From positions 137,011,036-137,075,035 of the forward strand of contig NC_092861.1 in the NCBI RefSeq assembly GCF_032062135.1: DNA of 64,000 bases, written 5' to 3'. The notes under the pieces were generated by a model, which had not been told where the DNA came from, searched no databases, and worked only from the letters and a program-made list of their open reading frames with translations. Below are positions 63,357 to 64,000 of the stretch, piece by piece. The stretch is from Pyxicephalus adspersus. Taxonomy: Eukaryota; Chordata; Amphibia; Anura; Pyxicephalidae. The position numbers and the translations under genes were made by a program. The first letter of the stretch is position 1, and each line of letters starts with the position of its first letter.

Positions 63357-63574
63357 ACTGGCTCTGCTTCGCCATTCCCTATATTAAAAAAGACCATAAA
63401 TTGGCCAGATCATTGAATGCAACTGTCTTTCTGTTATCTCAACAAAGAGAATACAGTGGCATTGAGGCACTGAGCACATTCTCTGATAGGTAATGTTATT
63501 ATTCCAAAAAATAGCCATAGACTGTAATTACCTAGGACTATAGTAGGGTCATAAAACTGCCCTTCTGATATGCA

Positions 63575-63660
63575 GTTAGTGACTTGAGTATGGACTTTGT
63601 AGAATACTGCGTAATATATTGGTGTCATATAAACAAAAATAATAATCAATATATTTATAT
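63575..63660 (+). mobile_element. LINE 3' tail (L2/CR1-like)
   Basis: gcagttagtgacttgagtat, ggactttgtagaatactgcg, taatatattggtgtcatata, then an aat-rich tail. Confidence 0.7.
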
Positions 63661-64000
63661 GATGTGTTTGAGTAAACTTGTGCAAGCTATATCAATGCTG
63701 TATAAAGCTGAATGCTGCAAAGATGATTTAAAATATGCTGGAAATGTACTACATCCTTTAGTCAAAAGTGACCTCAAGCTCTCTGCCAAACACAATCCCA
63801 TTCTACCATTTCCAGTGCAACCACAGAGCTTGTGTTGGCCACTCATGGACTGGGACTTGACTACTTGGGTGGTGAGTGTTTGGGCAAGCTGGGCTTATTG
63901 CCAACCTGGACAGAATTTATTGCCTTGTATACGGCCAAGGTTTGAAATCTTTTCCTTGAAGAGTGTCATAAATCCTCGTGGGTCCCACAACATGACTGTA

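Overview
The window looks like nuclear DNA of a frog or toad, most likely a neobatrachian (ranoid-like) anuran. It is AT-rich, almost entirely non-coding, and packed with small DNA transposons (hAT, Tc1/mariner, foldback MITEs), L2/CR1-like LINE 3' ends and microsatellites. No bacterial-style gene order is present. The anuran call rests on the repeat families, which resemble ones I remember from frog genomes, and on the intron-exon structure.

One exon is clear. A 64-bp minus-strand exon at 8658-8721, with a good acceptor and donor, encodes the end of the C2 domain of protein kinase C epsilon (PRKCE). The window is therefore the interior of PRKCE on the minus strand. Positions 1-8657 belong to the intron after this exon. 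Positions 8722-64000 belong to the intron before it, which is at least 55 kb and does not reach exon 1 inside the window.

Layout. 0-5 kb: foldback MITE inserted in an older repeat, then a decayed transposase-like pseudogene (about 3.0-4.6 kb). 5-9 kb: possible conserved element, TIR element remnants, LINE 3' end, a hAT element nested in another repeat, and the PRKCE exon. 9-20 kb: TTAA-flanked TIR element, an extended 308-bp foldback, Tc1 remnants, and several stretches that look like conserved non-coding DNA. 20-32 kb: three head-to-tail copies of one TIR family, LINE tails and more foldback MITEs. At 32.1 kb there is a very long hairpin (about 119-bp arms, 20-nt loop). 36-53 kb: hAT elements with target duplications, a Tc1 remnant carrying a nested hAT, and LINE fragments. 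55.3-56.2 kb: an unexplained plus-strand open frame with phase-compatible splice sites. 57-64 kb: TIR element, Tc1 fragment, foldback MITE and LINE tail.

The kinase exon is the only feature whose function I can name with confidence. Most of the rest is mobile-element debris that PRKCE pre-mRNA would carry and splice out. The two most unusual items are the 32.1-kb hairpin, which PRKCE transcription would turn into long intramolecular dsRNA, and the open frame at 55.4-56.2 kb, which I could not match to any family.
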